From Dactylosporangium siamense (GTDB taxonomy: Bacteria; Actinomycetota; Actinomycetes; Mycobacteriales; Micromonosporaceae): a stretch of 64,000 nucleotides of DNA. Below are positions 42,049 to 53,053 of the stretch, piece by piece. Each line of letters starts with the position of its first letter. Positions within the stretch are counted from its first letter, which is position 1. The DNA lies in the NCBI RefSeq assembly GCF_016862795.1, contig NZ_BONQ01000026.1:62001-126000 (forward strand), written 5' to 3'. A program made the position numbers and the translations under genes. The notes under the pieces are model-generated. The model did not search any database and was not told the DNA's origin. It saw nothing but the letters and a program-made list of their open reading frames with translations.

Positions 42049-43596
42049 TCAGGGCAGGAGGTAGTTCTCGTTCAGCACGTACGGTGCCGGCTGCTGGTCG
42101 TCGCGACCGTCGTGACCGCGCGGGTCGCACTGCCGGGCCGCCACGATGCACCCCTGCACCATCGCGGCGAGGGTCCGGTCGTCCCACGCGTTCATGAAGT
42201 CGTAGTGGAACGTGGGGCCGGCGCCGCTGCTGAAGCGGACCTTCGACATGTCACCGTTCACCGGCCACGCCATCTTGAACTCGAGCTTCGGCACGGCGAC
42301 CGGGTGGCTGTCCGGGCAGACCCAGCCGGAGGCGGTGTGGCTGTCGATCGGGTACACGATGTGGCTCTGGTGGTCCGGGGAGTCCAGGTGCAGCCCGTCC
42401 CAGCAGCTCGGCGCCTGGTACCGGATGTTGAGCTTGACGTCGCGCGCCGCCGAGCAGGTCGCCGGGATGTTCTTGTTCTTGTAGCTGTTGCCGCACTCGA
42501 AGCCTTCCTCGGTCGCGGCGAGGAACTTGTCGGCGTCGGTGTTCTTGGCGTTGCCGACGACGAACCGCAGACCCTTCGGGAACGGCCGCACGCTGCGGTA
42601 GTCGGTGACGCCCGCCTTGTAGTAGATGACCTGCAGGCCCTCGGGGTTGACCGCGGTGTCGCCGTTGTACAGCGTCGGCATCCAGTACGCGGACAGGTCA
42701 CCCTTGGCCTTGCACGTCGTCTGCCCCTGGGCGAGGGACTCGATCGTCGTGGCCGCGTTCGTCGTGGTGTTGCCCATGAACGTGTGCATGTGCGCGGCGC
42801 CCGGCAGGCCGGGGAACACGATCGGGTCGTCGGCGAGGTTGGTACGGCTGACCGAGCAGTTGGCCTGGAACTCGTGGAACCCGCCCTTGTTCGGCGGCAC
42901 CTCGTGCGAGGCCTTCACGTTCGTGACCGGGTTCGGCGCGTTGATCCAGCCGCCGGTGCCCGTCCCGCCGCTGGTGCCCGTCCCGCCGCCGGTGCCCGTC
43001 CCGCCGCCGGTGCTGCCGGCCGGGTTCGCCGACGGGCTCGCGGGCGGGTTCACGGTCGCGGTCGCCGGCCCGGATCCCGCCGCCGCGTACACCTGGAACT
43101 CCCACAGCGAGAAGCCGTACCCGGACGACCGTTTGGTGCCGTACATCCGCACGTACCGGCCGAGCCCGCTCACGGTCAGGTTCTGCACGCCGCCGGCGCC
43201 GGTCGTGGTGCTGTACACCGCGCGCCAGTTCGTGCCGTCGACGGAGACCTGCACCTCGAACGCGGTGGCGTGGGCCCGTTCCCAGTTCAGCACGACCCGG
43301 CCGATCACGACCGGGGCACCGAGGTCGATCTGCACCCACTGCGGGTCGCTGAACGCGCTCGACCAGCGGGTCTTGGGGTCACCGTCGGTGACGGCCTTCG
43401 CCGGGTAGCCCGGTCCCTCCAGGGACGACGCGGTCGCCGGCTTGCCCTGCGACAGCGGCTTGTCCTCGGCGCTGGCCAGGTGCAGCGGCCCGGTCGCGAA
43501 CCAGCCGAGGAACCCGACGAGCGCGACCGCGATCCCGGCCAGGATGAACAGCCGCGACCGCGGGAGGCGTCGCAGCGACACGGTTCCGGATCTCAT
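42049..43596 (-). CDS. Secreted DUF1996 protein with N-terminal discoidin domain
   Basis: The 515-residue protein has a long membrane or signal helix (LFILAGIAVALVGFLGWF), an F5/8 discoidin domain at about residues 50-172 (TRWSSAFSDPQWVQIDLG), a linker of GGGTGTGG repeats, and a DUF1996 domain to the end (HEFQANCSVSRTNLADDPIV, HMHTFMGNTTTNA, SHIVYPIDSHTASGWVCP). DUF1996 proteins are secreted, His- and Cys-rich and of unknown activity, frequent in fungi and actinomycetes. The discoidin part matches those of the two sugar-operon proteins. AGGAG precedes ATG 43596. Confidence 0.9.
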   Translation of the reverse strand: MRSGTVSLRRLPRSRLFILAGIAVALVGFLGWFATGPLHLASAEDKPLSQGKPATASSLEGPGYPAKAVTDGDPKTRWSSAFSDPQWVQIDLGAPVVIGRVVLNWERAHATAFEVQVSVDGTNWRAVYSTTTGAGGVQNLTVSGLGRYVRMYGTKRSSGYGFSLWEFQVYAAAGSGPATATVNPPASPSANPAGSTGGGTGTGGGTGTSGGTGTGGWINAPNPVTNVKASHEVPPNKGGFHEFQANCSVSRTNLADDPIVFPGLPGAAHMHTFMGNTTTNAATTIESLAQGQTTCKAKGDLSAYWMPTLYNGDTAVNPEGLQVIYYKAGVTDYRSVRPFPKGLRFVVGNAKNTDADKFLAATEEGFECGNSYKNKNIPATCSAARDVKLNIRYQAPSCWDGLHLDSPDHQSHIVYPIDSHTASGWVCPDSHPVAVPKLEFKMAWPVNGDMSKVRFSSGAGPTFHYDFMNAWDDRTLAAMVQGCIVAARQCDPRGHDGRDDQQPAPYVLNENYLLP

Positions 43597-43800
43597 CAAG
43601 AAGACTCCTGTGGTGATGTTCCGCCGCCGGTACGGGCGGCACAGCACCTGGACGCTAACCGCGCGCCGGCCGGTGCACCTGAGCCCAAAGACCCAGACGG
43701 GGCCCAGATCCGGCCCGGAATCGTGACGCCTGGGCCGCATGAAGCAGTGCCGGCGGGGCATACGCCGGCGACGGTGCAGGCCGCTGATCCGGGGGATGGC

Positions 43801-44787
43801 ATGTCGCAGCTCCTCGTCACGTCGTACGGCGATCCGCGCACTTCCGTGGCGCTGGACCGCGCGGTTCCCGCCGCGTTGGGGGCCGACGACATCCTGGTCG
43901 AGATGGAGGCCGCGCCACTCAACACGTCGGACCTCCTGCTCGTCCAGGGTGACTACGGGCTGCGGCCCGCCCTGCCGAGTCCGCTCGGCGGCGAGGGAGT
44001 CGGGCGGGTGATCGACGCCGGCGGGGACGCCGGCCGGCAGCTGGTCGGGCGGAGGGTGGTCGTCCTGCCCAGCTACGAACAGGGCACCTGGGCGGACCAT
44101 GTGGCGGTGTCGCGCCGTAACGTCGTGCCGATCCGCGAGGACGGCGACCCGCTGCAACTCGCGATGCTGCCGATCAACCCGGCGACCGCGTACCTGCTGC
44201 TGACCAGGTTCGCCGAGCTCGCACCCGGCGACTGGGTCGGCCTGAACGCCGCCAACTCCGCCGTCGGCCTGTGCGTCATCGCCCTCGCCCGGCGGTGGGG
44301 CCTCAAGACACTCAACGTCGTGCGGCGCGAGGCCGCGGCCCAGACGGTGCGGGACGCTGGCGGCGACCGTGTGATCGTCGCCGGGGACGACCTGCCGGCG
44401 CAGATCGCCGACGCGCTGGACGGTGCGCAGCTCGGCCTGGCGCTGGACGCCACGGCCGGCCCGGTCGTCGCCGACCTCGCCGCAGCGCTCAGATTCCGGG
44501 GCACGATCGTCAGCTACGCCGCCGTGACCGACGCACCCCCGGCCGTCCGCGCCCATGACGTCATCTTCAACGAGGTGACCCACACCGGGTTCTGGCTGCT
44601 CAACTGGCTGCGACAGGCCCCACGAACCGAGATCGAGCAGACATACCACACGCTCAACGACCTCGTCGCCGGCGGTGAGCTGGCGGTCCCGGTCGACGCG
44701 GTCTATCGCCTGGACGACTACCGCGACGCGATCGAACACGCGATGGCACCGGGACGCGACGGCAAGGTCCTGTTCACGTTCACCTGA
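43801..44787 (+). CDS. Zinc-independent alcohol dehydrogenase/enoyl reductase-like (MDR, MECR-type)
   Basis: The 328-residue protein resembles 2-enoyl reductases of the mitochondrial ETR type: PLNTSDLLLVQGDYGLRPAL near the start, MLPINPATAYLLLTRF, then GDWVGLNAANSAVGLCVIAL as the NADPH loop and NVVRREAAAQ for the phosphate. It lacks zinc ligands. It probably reduces enoyl thioesters or quinones with NADPH. ATG 43801 follows a GGGGGAT site. Confidence 0.87.
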   Translation: MSQLLVTSYGDPRTSVALDRAVPAALGADDILVEMEAAPLNTSDLLLVQGDYGLRPALPSPLGGEGVGRVIDAGGDAGRQLVGRRVVVLPSYEQGTWADHVAVSRRNVVPIREDGDPLQLAMLPINPATAYLLLTRFAELAPGDWVGLNAANSAVGLCVIALARRWGLKTLNVVRREAAAQTVRDAGGDRVIVAGDDLPAQIADALDGAQLGLALDATAGPVVADLAAALRFRGTIVSYAAVTDAPPAVRAHDVIFNEVTHTGFWLLNWLRQAPRTEIEQTYHTLNDLVAGGELAVPVDAVYRLDDYRDAIEHAMAPGRDGKVLFTFT

Positions 44788-44874
44788 CGGACCGCGGCTG
44801 ACCAGCGCTACCCACATCCCGTCCGGCCCGCCACCCGCGCAGCCTGACCCGGGACGACGTTTCCGGTCGAAGCA

Positions 44875-46797
44875 TCAGCCGACGTGGACGTGTGGCCGGT
44901 GGCGGCGGTCGGGTTCCTGCCGGCGCAGCACCTCGCGGGTGACGGGTGCGATCTCGCCCTGGCCGAAGATCAGGAAGCGGAGGAAGTTGGCGGCGGGGTT
45001 GCCTTCGGTCCACTCGAAGTAGATGTGCGGGCGCCGGCCCGTGCGGTCCCGGATGCCGAGCAGCAGTGCGGCGACAGCGCTCGCGACGGCCGGGTTCTGC
45101 AGGACCAGGACCCGGTAGCGGCCGTGCAGCACCTCGCCACGGACCACGACGGCGGAGGCGAAGTCTGAGGCGTCGGTGATCGCCACCTCGACGAAGATCA
45201 CGTCGGCGGCGTCGGGGATGTCGTTGTCCGCCTGGATCTGCCGCAGCTTCTCCTGGTAGTCCAGCGCCGCGCGGTGTGCGGGTTCCTTCGCGACGAGCCG
45301 GATCGTGCGCCGGGCGCAGTCGTGGATGAAGGTGCTGGCGGTCTCGTCGAACTGCAGGTCGGTGACCCGCAGCTCGAACGACCGGTCGATGCGCGACAGC
45401 ACGGAGACCAGCAGGATGCCGGTGATGAAGCACCCGGCGATCTTCACGCCGTCCGGGCGTTCGGCGATGTTGGCGATCGTGGTGTAGACGAGGACGGCGG
45501 CGATGACCGCGAACGCGCCGAACGCGCGGCGTTGCCGGCGGCGGCGCGCGGACAGGGCGGCGGCCACGGAGGCGGAGGTGATCAGGACCAGGACGCCGGT
45601 GGCGTAGGCGCCGCCCTGGGCGTTGACGTCGGCGTCGAAGAGGACGGTGATCAGGAACGCGATGGCGAGGAACACCAGGACCAGCGGCCGCACCGCACCG
45701 GCCCAGTCCGGTGCCATCCCGTAGCGGGGCAGGTAGCGGGGCACCAGGTTCAGCAGGCCGGCCATCGCGGACGCGCCGGCGAACCAGAGGATCGCGATGG
45801 TCGCCAGGTCGTAGGCGGTGCCGAAGACCGTGCCGAGGTGCTCGTGCGCCAGGTAGGCCAGCGCCCGGCCGTCGGCCTTCCCGCCCGCCTTGAACTCGGC
45901 GGGCGGGATCAGGACGGTGGTGATGACGCTGGTGGTGAGCAGGAACCCGCTCATGATCAGCGCCGCGGTGGTGAGCAGTTTCCTGGTGTCGCGGATCCGC
46001 CCGGCCGGGTGTTCCTCGCTGTCGGCCGGATCGCCGCGGACGTGCGGCATCACCGCCACGCCGGTCTCGAACCCGGACAGGCCCAGCGCCAGTTTCGGGA
46101 ACACGACCAGCGCGATCGCCACGACCAGCAGCGGATTGCCGTGCCGGGCCGTCAGCGCCGACGACCAGTTGGTGAGCGTCGACGGGTCGGTCGCGATCAG
46201 CCACAGACCGTCGACGACGACGATCATGTTCAGCGTCAGGTAGACCCCGACGATCGCGACCGCGATGCCGACCGCCTCGGTGAAGCCGATGAGGAACACC
46301 CCGCCGAGCAGCCCCAGCAGGACCAGGGTCACCGGGACCTCGTGGTCGTGCAGCGCCGCGGGCCAGAACGGGTTCTCGTCCAGGTGTGCGGTGGCGTCGG
46401 CGGCGGACAGCGTCATCGTGATGATGAAGTCGGTGGCCGCGAACCCGAGCAGGACCAGGACGAACAGCTTGCCCTGCCAGAACGGCAGCAGCCGCACCAG
46501 CATCGCGATCGAGCCCTCGCCGTGCGGGCTCTCCGCGGCGACCCTCCGGTACACCGGCAACGCGCCGAGCAGCGTGACCAGGATCAGCACCACGGTCGCC
46601 ACGGGTGCCAGCAGCCCGGCGGCGAGCGCGGCGATCCCCGGCTGGTAGCCGAGGGTCGAGAAGTAGTCCACCCCGGTCAGGCACATCACCTTCCACCACG
46701 GGTGGCGGCGGTCCGCGGCCGGTTTGGCGCCCGGCCCCGCGTGCTGCAGCGACCGGTCGTTGATGCCCGACAGCAGCCAGGCGCGGATCCCGGTCAT
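44875..46797 (-). CDS. APC-superfamily permease with cytoplasmic C-terminal domain
   Basis: The 640-residue protein has 12 or so hydrophobic helices in its first 460 residues ([20 protein letters not shown] at the first, [17 protein letters not shown] after helix 6). A soluble C-terminal domain of about 170 residues follows ([38 protein letters not shown]), ending in His/Arg-rich HRPHVHVG. This size and tail recall KUP/APC amino-acid or potassium permeases. The substrate is unknown. It starts at ATG 46797. Confidence 0.88.
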   Translation of the reverse strand: MTGIRAWLLSGINDRSLQHAGPGAKPAADRRHPWWKVMCLTGVDYFSTLGYQPGIAALAAGLLAPVATVVLILVTLLGALPVYRRVAAESPHGEGSIAMLVRLLPFWQGKLFVLVLLGFAATDFIITMTLSAADATAHLDENPFWPAALHDHEVPVTLVLLGLLGGVFLIGFTEAVGIAVAIVGVYLTLNMIVVVDGLWLIATDPSTLTNWSSALTARHGNPLLVVAIALVVFPKLALGLSGFETGVAVMPHVRGDPADSEEHPAGRIRDTRKLLTTAALIMSGFLLTTSVITTVLIPPAEFKAGGKADGRALAYLAHEHLGTVFGTAYDLATIAILWFAGASAMAGLLNLVPRYLPRYGMAPDWAGAVRPLVLVFLAIAFLITVLFDADVNAQGGAYATGVLVLITSASVAAALSARRRRQRRAFGAFAVIAAVLVYTTIANIAERPDGVKIAGCFITGILLVSVLSRIDRSFELRVTDLQFDETASTFIHDCARRTIRLVAKEPAHRAALDYQEKLRQIQADNDIPDAADVIFVEVAITDASDFASAVVVRGEVLHGRYRVLVLQNPAVASAVAALLLGIRDRTGRRPHIYFEWTEGNPAANFLRFLIFGQGEIAPVTREVLRRQEPDRRHRPHVHVG

Positions 46798-47050
46798 CGC
46801 GGGCCGGCTCCACGGCCGTCAGGCCCGTTGACGCGACGCTCACCCCGGGGGGTGATCCGGCCGGGGCGGCGAAACGAGACGTCTGGAGTCTCCTGCACGG
46901 CTGGCCTGTACCCCGCGACACGGCAAGTAGCAACCCTCGGCGGATGAGGCCCCGGCGCCGTCGTAGCCCGGCAGATGAACTCACGCGACAGCAACACCTG
47001 CGAAACACCACGTGGCTACCTTCGTGCCACCTTCCGATGAGGAGATCACG

Positions 47051-48133
47051 ATGGGGCACCCTATGGATCGACGTTTGTTCATGTTACGCACCGCGCGGGC
47101 GGCGGCCGGCCTCGCGGTCCTGGGGTCGGCGGCGACCGTGCTCGCGGCGTGCGGCGACGACGACGAGGCGCCGTCCACGTCGGCGTCCGGCGGCAAGGAC
47201 TTCGGCACGCTCAACTACCAGCTGTCCTGGATCAAGAACGTCGAGTTCGCGGGCGCGTACATCGCCGACACCAACGGCTACTACAAGGAAGCCGGGTTCA
47301 GCTCGGTCAACCTGATGGCCGGCGGGCCGAACGTCAGCCAGGACTCCGTGGTCACCGCCGGCAAGGCGCTGGTGGGCATCTCCTCACCGGACATCACCGG
47401 CGCGGCGATCCTGAAAGGGGCACCGCTGGTCGCGATCGGCGCCCAGTACCAGAAGAACCCGTTCTGCATCATGAGCCTGGCCAGCAAGCCGATCAACAGC
47501 CCCCAGGACCTGGTGGGCAGGAAGATCGGCGTGCAGGCGACCAACGAGCCGGTCTGGAACGCGTTCCTGAAGGCCAACAACCTCGACCCGAGCAAGATCA
47601 CGAAGGTGCCGGCGCAGTTCGACCCGCAGCCGCTGGTCGCGAAGGAGGTCGACGGCTGGTTCTCGTTCTTCACCAACGAGCCGAACCTGCTCAAGACCAA
47701 GGGCATCGACACCGCGGTGATGCTGCTCAACGACCACGGATATCCGATGGTGTCGGAGATCTACGTGGTCCGCAAGGACACCCTCGTCAAGGACCGCGAC
47801 AAGGTCAAGGCGATGCTGATCGGCGACATCCGCGGCTGGACCAAGTCGATCCAGGACCCGGCGCTCGGGGCGAAGCTCGCCGCCACCGTCTACGGCAAGG
47901 ACCTCGGGCTCAGCGAGGCCGAGCAGGTCCTGGAGTCCGCGGCGCAGAACACCGTCGTGCAGACCGCCGACACGAAGGCCAACGGCCTGTTCACCATCAC
48001 CGACCAGCTCATCGAGCAGACGATCAAGACCCTCGCGCTGGGCGGCGTCACCGTCACCAAGGACCAGCTGTTCGACCTGTCGGTCCTCAAGGAGGTCTAC
48101 CAGGCCGACCCCAGCCTCAAGGTCACCCCCTGA
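47051..48133 (+). CDS. ABC transporter substrate-binding lipoprotein (NMT1/THI5-like)
   Basis: The 360-residue protein has a Tat-like start ([14 protein letters not shown]) and a lipobox LAAC at about residue 33, so it is a membrane-anchored lipoprotein. The body matches NMT1/THI5-like binding proteins ([34 protein letters not shown]). These bind pyrimidine thiamine precursors, riboflavin, nitrate/taurine-type or related ligands. GAGGAG lies seven bases before ATG 47051. It is first in a four-gene operon. Confidence 0.92.
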   Translation: MGHPMDRRLFMLRTARAAAGLAVLGSAATVLAACGDDDEAPSTSASGGKDFGTLNYQLSWIKNVEFAGAYIADTNGYYKEAGFSSVNLMAGGPNVSQDSVVTAGKALVGISSPDITGAAILKGAPLVAIGAQYQKNPFCIMSLASKPINSPQDLVGRKIGVQATNEPVWNAFLKANNLDPSKITKVPAQFDPQPLVAKEVDGWFSFFTNEPNLLKTKGIDTAVMLLNDHGYPMVSEIYVVRKDTLVKDRDKVKAMLIGDIRGWTKSIQDPALGAKLAATVYGKDLGLSEAEQVLESAAQNTVVQTADTKANGLFTITDQLIEQTIKTLALGGVTVTKDQLFDLSVLKEVYQADPSLKVTP

Positions 48134-48939
48134 GCACCGAAACGGCCGCGCCGGCCGACCGTGGGATCGTGCTGCGCCAGCTCAGCAAGCAGTTCACGAT
48201 CCGCCGGTCGGTCGTGACCGCGCTGGACCGGGTCGACCTGGACACGGCCGCCGGGGCCTTCGTCGCGTTGCTCGGCCCGTCCGGCTGCGGCAAGTCCACG
48301 ATCCTGCGGATCCTCGCCGACCTGGAGCAGCCGACGTCCGGCGCCGCGTTCGTGCACGGTGAGGCACCGGCGCAGACGCGGCGCAACCACCATCTGGGCA
48401 TCGCGTTCCAGGACGCGGCGCTGCTGCCGTGGCGGTCGGTGACCGCGAACATCCGGCTGCCGCTGCAGGTCAGCGGGGTCAAGGTCGACGACACCACGGT
48501 CGCGGACCTGATCCGGCTGGTCGGGTTGGAGGGCTTCGAGCAGGCCCGTCCCGCGCAGCTGTCCGGCGGCATGCGGCAGCGGGTGGCGATCGCCCGCGCC
48601 CTCGTGGTCGAACCGCGGATCCTGCTGCTGGACGAGCCGTTCGGGGCCCTCGATGAGATGACCCGCCAGCGGCTCAACCTGGAGCTGCAGCGGATCTGGA
48701 CCGAACGCGCCACAACCACCCTGCTGGTCACCCACTCCATCGCCGAGGCGGTCTTCCTCGCCGACACCGTGGCCGTGATGAGCCTCCGCCCGGGGCGCAT
48801 CGTGGCCCAGATCGACATCGACCTGCCCCGGCCACGGACCCCGGAAATGCTGCGCACACAACGGTTCCACGAACTCGAGGACCAGCTCAGCGCGCTGCTG
48901 TTCGGCGGCGACCCGGCGCTCACCGGCGAGGCCCGGTGA
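48130..48939 (+). CDS. ABC transporter ATPase (nitrate/sulfonate/taurine-type) with probable CTG start
   Basis: The protein of about 269 residues has Walker A (GPSGCGKST), Q-loop ([11 protein letters not shown]), signature [15 protein letters not shown], Walker B ([13 protein letters not shown]) and switch His ([11 protein letters not shown]). In its frame no ATG or GTG stands near the expected start. A CTG at 48130 overlaps the upstream stop as CTGA, exactly where the neighbouring genes use ATGA/GTGA, and would give the usual S-T-E-T start. The first in-frame GTG (48169) would remove 13 residues. I favour CTG. Confidence 0.85.
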   Translation: MSTETAAPADRGIVLRQLSKQFTIRRSVVTALDRVDLDTAAGAFVALLGPSGCGKSTILRILADLEQPTSGAAFVHGEAPAQTRRNHHLGIAFQDAALLPWRSVTANIRLPLQVSGVKVDDTTVADLIRLVGLEGFEQARPAQLSGGMRQRVAIARALVVEPRILLLDEPFGALDEMTRQRLNLELQRIWTERATTTLLVTHSIAEAVFLADTVAVMSLRPGRIVAQIDIDLPRPRTPEMLRTQRFHELEDQLSALLFGGDPALTGEAR

Positions 48940-49691
48940 GACCGGCAGCCTGGTTGCCCGGTGCGCTCGGCCTCCTCGCGCTGCTGCTGGCGTGGGAACT
49001 GGCCGGCCGCACGGTCTTCGCGACGTCCGGCGTCGTGCCACCGCCGACCGCCATCTCGGCCCAGCTGTTCAACGACGGCCTGGACTTCTACTGGCCCAAC
49101 ATCGTGACGACGCTGCGGGAGGCGGGCGCCGGCTGGCTGTACGGCAACCTCATCGCCGTCGCGCTCGCGGTCACCTTCGTGCAGATCCCGCTCGTCGAGC
49201 GGGCGCTGCTGCAACTCGCCCTCGCCAGCTACTGCCTGCCGGTGATCGCGATCGGGCCCGTGCTCGCCGTGCTCTTCAGCGACGACACCCCGAAGGTGAT
49301 CCTGGCGGCGCTGTCGGTCATCTTCACCACGCTCGTCGGCACCCTGGTCGGGCTGCGCAGCGCCGACCGGACCAGCCTCGACCTGGTCCGTGCCTACGGC
49401 GGCGGCTCATGGACCCAGCTGTGGCGGGTCCGGCTCCGCGCGTGCCTGCCGGGCCTGTTCGCCGGCCTGCGCATCGCGGCACCGGCGGCGATGCTCGGCG
49501 CGATCATCGGCGAATACCTGGGAGCCGAGTCCGGCCTCGGCGTCGCGATGATCAACTCACAGCAGAGCCTCGCCGTCGAACGGACCTGGGGCATCGCCCT
49601 CGTCGCCACCGCACTGTCCGGCGCCGCGTACGGGCTCACCGCACTGGCCGGCACGCTGCTGACCCCGTGGGCACCGCGGGTGAAACGATGA
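48936..49691 (+). CDS. ABC transporter permease 1
   Basis: The 251-residue protein has six membrane helices and the binding-protein-dependent permease EAA-type loop ([20 protein letters not shown], then [13 protein letters not shown]). A GTG start overlaps the ATPase stop by four bases. It pairs with the next permease, giving a heterodimeric pore as in ThiX/Y/Z- or RibX-like importers. The substrate is shared with the upstream NMT1-like lipoprotein. Confidence 0.92.
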   Translation: MRPAAWLPGALGLLALLLAWELAGRTVFATSGVVPPPTAISAQLFNDGLDFYWPNIVTTLREAGAGWLYGNLIAVALAVTFVQIPLVERALLQLALASYCLPVIAIGPVLAVLFSDDTPKVILAALSVIFTTLVGTLVGLRSADRTSLDLVRAYGGGSWTQLWRVRLRACLPGLFAGLRIAAPAAMLGAIIGEYLGAESGLGVAMINSQQSLAVERTWGIALVATALSGAAYGLTALAGTLLTPWAPRVKR

Positions 49692-50488
49692 ACCGGGCGG
49701 TGAAACGGGTCCTGATCGGCCTCGGCAGCGCCGCGCTGTCGGTCGGCGTGATCTGCGCCGTCTGGCAGGGACTGATCAGCGGCTTCGACCTCGACCCCTT
49801 CCTGACCCGAGGTCCGCTGGACGTCTGGCGCTATCTCCTCGACCCCGAGCACGACGCCGAACGGGCGCTGCTGGCCGAGGCGAGCCGGATCACCGCGCGG
49901 GACGCCGTCATCGGCATGGTTGCGGGCACGACCGCGGCCGTCGCCATGGCGCTCGCGTTCGCCCTGTGGCGCAGCTTCGAGCAGACGGTCATGCCCGTCG
50001 CGATGGCCCTGCGGGCGGTCCCACTCGTCGCGATGACCCCGCTGATCGCGCTGGTCTTCGGGCGCGGGCTGCTGTCGGTCACGGTGATCGCCGGCATCGT
50101 CACCTTCTTCCCGGTCCTGGTGAACGTGTCCCTCGCCCTGCGGGCGGTGCCGGCCTCCGCGCTCGACCTGATGCACGCCTACGGCGCGTCGCCGGCCACC
50201 ACGCTGTGGCGGGTGCAGGTGCCGTCCGCGCTGCCGGCGCTCTTCGCCGCGATGCGGGTCGCCGCCCCGCTCGCGCTGGTCGGGGCCCTGCTCGCCGAGT
50301 GGCTGACCACCGGCCGTGGTCTCGGCTACCTCATGCTGCAGTCGGTGACGACGTTCGAGCTGGACCGGATGTGGACCGCGGTGACGATCGTGACGGTGGC
50401 GTCGATCCTGCTCTACACGGTGATCAGCGTGCTGGAGCAGCTCACCCTGGCCCGTTACGCCCCCGACCAGGCCCGCCGCGCGCTGTGA
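49688..50488 (+). CDS. ABC transporter permease 2
   Basis: The 266-residue protein has about six membrane helices and its own EAA loop (DLMHAYGASPATTLWRVQVP). An ATGA overlap couples it to the first permease. The two permeases are diverged from each other, so they are an old pair rather than a recent duplication. It is the last gene of the four-gene uptake operon. Confidence 0.92.
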   Translation: MNRAVKRVLIGLGSAALSVGVICAVWQGLISGFDLDPFLTRGPLDVWRYLLDPEHDAERALLAEASRITARDAVIGMVAGTTAAVAMALAFALWRSFEQTVMPVAMALRAVPLVAMTPLIALVFGRGLLSVTVIAGIVTFFPVLVNVSLALRAVPASALDLMHAYGASPATTLWRVQVPSALPALFAAMRVAAPLALVGALLAEWLTTGRGLGYLMLQSVTTFELDRMWTAVTIVTVASILLYTVISVLEQLTLARYAPDQARRAL

Positions 50489-50587
50489 CCGGCCGGCTCG
50501 ACCCGTACACCATGATCCGTCGCGGAAAAGTCCTACATCCGGCGCCGCCGGTGACGAACGGAAGGGAAACACGCAAGGGAGCGTCAG

Positions 50588-52213
50588 ATGGCGAACGGCG
50601 TTGCCGGCGGTGACGGTGTCACGGCCGGCCGTGGGGGCTGGTTCGGCAACCGGAGCGTTGCGGTCAAGATCGGGTTCGTCGTGGCGTTCTCGGTGCTGAC
50701 GACGGTGACGGTCGCCCTGACGGCCGTGGCGCAGCTGGGGAACCTGCGCGGCAACGTGAGTTCGCTCAGCGGGCACAACATCGCCCGCCTGACCTACCTG
50801 TCGGACATGCAGAAGGCGTTCAGCCAGATGCTGCTCAATGCCCTGGCCCGCAACCAGGCCCAGGACCCCGCCGTCGTCCGGCAGGCACAGGCCGGCTTCC
50901 AGGAGTCGATCGGCGCGGTGAACACCGCCTTCGAGGGCTACGCCGGCGTCCCGGACCCGGACGCCCAGCAGCGCCGGCTCACCGACCAGTTCCGCACCAA
51001 CTGGGAGCAGTTCCAGACCGTGCTCGGCCAGCTGTCGGCGGTGTCACCGACCGACCCGAGCGTGCAGACCATCGGTATGCGCGCCAACGAGATGACCGAG
51101 CAGGCGCAGAACATCATCGTCGAGCTGGCCGGCTACGAGGAAAGCACCGCCGGGAAGATGGTCGCGCAGGCCCACCGGACCTACTCGACCGCGCTGCGGA
51201 CCCTCATCATCGTGCTGGTCGTGGGGCTGCTCGTCGCGGCACTCGTCGCCTTCCTGGTCATCCGCCAGATCGTGCGGCCGCTGCGGGAGATGCGCGCGGT
51301 GGCGCTCGCGATGGCCAAGGGTGACCTCACCCAGCACTCACCGGTCCGGTTCCGCGACGAGGTCGGCGACACGGCGCACGCGCTGAACATCGGCACCCGC
51401 CACATCCGCGGGGCCATCCAGACGTTGCACAGCAGCGCCCAGCGGCTGGCCGCCAGCGGTGACCACATGGCCGCGAACTCCTCGGAGATCTCGGTCGGCG
51501 CGACCGAGGCGTCCCGTGAGGCCGCCGCCGTCTCCGGGGCCGCCGGCGACGTGTCCGGCAACATCCAGATCCTCGCCGACGGCTCCCACCAGATGCGGGC
51601 CTCGATCGAGGAGATCTCCCGCAGCGCCTCCGAAGGCGTCACCGTCGCCGCCGAGGCCGTGCACGTCGCCGCCGCGACCACCGACATCGTCACCAAGCTC
51701 GGCGAGTCCTCGGTGCAGATCGGCAACGTCATCAAGACCATCACCGCCATCGCGGAACAGACGAACCTGCTGGCCCTCAACGCGACGATCGAAGCCGCCC
51801 GCGCCGGCGAGTCCGGCAAGGGCTTCGCCGTGGTCGCCGGCGAGGTCAAGGACCTGGCCCAGGAGACCGCCCAGGCCACCGACAACATCGCCCGGCAGGT
51901 GCAGGCGATCCAGTCCGACACGTCCAGCGCCGTCGCGGCGATCAGTCAGATCGGCGCGATCATCGAGCGGATCAACAACTACCAGCTGACCGTCGCCGCC
52001 GCGGTCGAGGAGCAGACCGCGACGACGGACGAGATGAACCGCAACGTCATGGCCGCGGCGCAGGGCAGCGTGGCCATCGCCCGCAACATCTCCACCGTGG
52101 CCACGGCGACCGAACGCACCATGCGAGGCGCGGCCGACAACTCCCGCGCCGCGAACGAGCTCGCGGAGATGTCCCAGGAGCTGCGAGCGGTCGTCGCACA
52201 GTTCAAGGTGTGA
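50588..52213 (+). CDS. Methyl-accepting chemotaxis protein
   Basis: The 541-residue protein has two membrane helices (about residues 28-50 and 203-225) with a four-helix-bundle extracellular sensor between, a HAMP domain (about 222-275, [20 protein letters not shown]) and a cytoplasmic signalling domain with the conserved hairpin tip [19 protein letters not shown]. It implies a chemotaxis array, which in actinomycetes points to motile zoospores. No che gene is adjacent. GGGAG precedes ATG 50588. Confidence 0.95.
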   Translation: MANGVAGGDGVTAGRGGWFGNRSVAVKIGFVVAFSVLTTVTVALTAVAQLGNLRGNVSSLSGHNIARLTYLSDMQKAFSQMLLNALARNQAQDPAVVRQAQAGFQESIGAVNTAFEGYAGVPDPDAQQRRLTDQFRTNWEQFQTVLGQLSAVSPTDPSVQTIGMRANEMTEQAQNIIVELAGYEESTAGKMVAQAHRTYSTALRTLIIVLVVGLLVAALVAFLVIRQIVRPLREMRAVALAMAKGDLTQHSPVRFRDEVGDTAHALNIGTRHIRGAIQTLHSSAQRLAASGDHMAANSSEISVGATEASREAAAVSGAAGDVSGNIQILADGSHQMRASIEEISRSASEGVTVAAEAVHVAAATTDIVTKLGESSVQIGNVIKTITAIAEQTNLLALNATIEAARAGESGKGFAVVAGEVKDLAQETAQATDNIARQVQAIQSDTSSAVAAISQIGAIIERINNYQLTVAAAVEEQTATTDEMNRNVMAAAQGSVAIARNISTVATATERTMRGAADNSRAANELAEMSQELRAVVAQFKV

Positions 52214-52991
52214 CCGGCCGGCCACCGGCGGCGGGTGCATCTTCCACGGCGAGGGTCGCCCAGACGACCTTGCCGGTCCCGACCGGGTGCGCGCCCCACG
52301 CGGTGGTCAGCCGGGCGACGGTGTGCAGACCGCGTCCACGCCAGCACAGTCCGAATTGATCGTCGGCAACCGGGTCGAGCAACCGGGGCATCTTCGGGCA
52401 GTCGTCGTGGACCTGGACCACCAGGCAGCGACGCCGGTGAGCGACGGTCACGGCGATGTCGGCGCCCGCATGACACACCGCGTTGTCGACCAGTTCGCCC
52501 ACCACCTCCCGCGCCGCATACAGCAGCCGGCGCGGGAGATCCCAGGCGGCGCACGCGTCGGTGACGAAATCCCGGGCCAGCGCGGCGGCCCACGGCGTGA
52601 CCGCGAAGGCTTGGCCCCGCCAGCGCTCGGCGCTGACGAGCCCGGCGGCGATGAGCTCCGCCTCGGCGCGGGTGGCGACGAGGTTCGAATCCGCGCAGTA
52701 CGGGCGCAGCACCTCGCGCACCTGCGCCCCGGCGACCACGACCAGTGGCACCCCCGACGCGCGGCGGGCCTCCCGGCGCATCAGCAGGAACATCGGCACG
52801 ACCTGGGCGCCGACGTCCAGTCCGAGGAGGTCGATCACCAGCGCGACCGGCTGCTCGGCCAGGCACTTGGCCAGACCCGTCCGGACCGACGGCATCTCGG
52901 CCGTGCCCAGCGCACCGTCCAGGGCCAGGCAGACACTGTCCTGGCTCCGGGTGATGGTGACGAGGAACGACCTGGCGTCGATGTTCCGCAT
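52203..52991 (-). CDS. STAS/HATPase_c fusion, anti-sigma-type regulator
   Basis: The 262-residue protein has an N-terminal STAS domain (about residues 5-105, [34 protein letters not shown]) and a C-terminal HATPase_c domain of the RsbW/SpoIIAB type (about 120-250, [34 protein letters not shown]). STAS-HATPase fusions occur widely in Streptomyces-type bacteria as sigma-factor switches. GGAGG lies before ATG 52991. Its 3' end overlaps the convergent chemoreceptor by 11 bases. Confidence 0.9.
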   Translation of the reverse strand: MRNIDARSFLVTITRSQDSVCLALDGALGTAEMPSVRTGLAKCLAEQPVALVIDLLGLDVGAQVVPMFLLMRREARRASGVPLVVVAGAQVREVLRPYCADSNLVATRAEAELIAAGLVSAERWRGQAFAVTPWAAALARDFVTDACAAWDLPRRLLYAAREVVGELVDNAVCHAGADIAVTVAHRRRCLVVQVHDDCPKMPRLLDPVADDQFGLCWRGRGLHTVARLTTAWGAHPVGTGKVVWATLAVEDAPAAGGRPVTP

Positions 52992-53053
52992 CGTACCTCC
53001 GGTGGACGTCACCGTGCGTCAATCACCCGATCGGGTGTCTCCCGACGAAAGGA

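Noticed and set aside
46798-47050. TPP riboswitch before the NMT1/THI5-like uptake operon
   Set aside because: The conserved CTGAGA and ACCTGAT-type blocks are absent from the 253-base leader.
47149-48939. 596-residue fusion ending in the ABC ATPase
   Set aside because: Its first part is an alternate frame of the binding-protein gene; only the ATPase portion is real.
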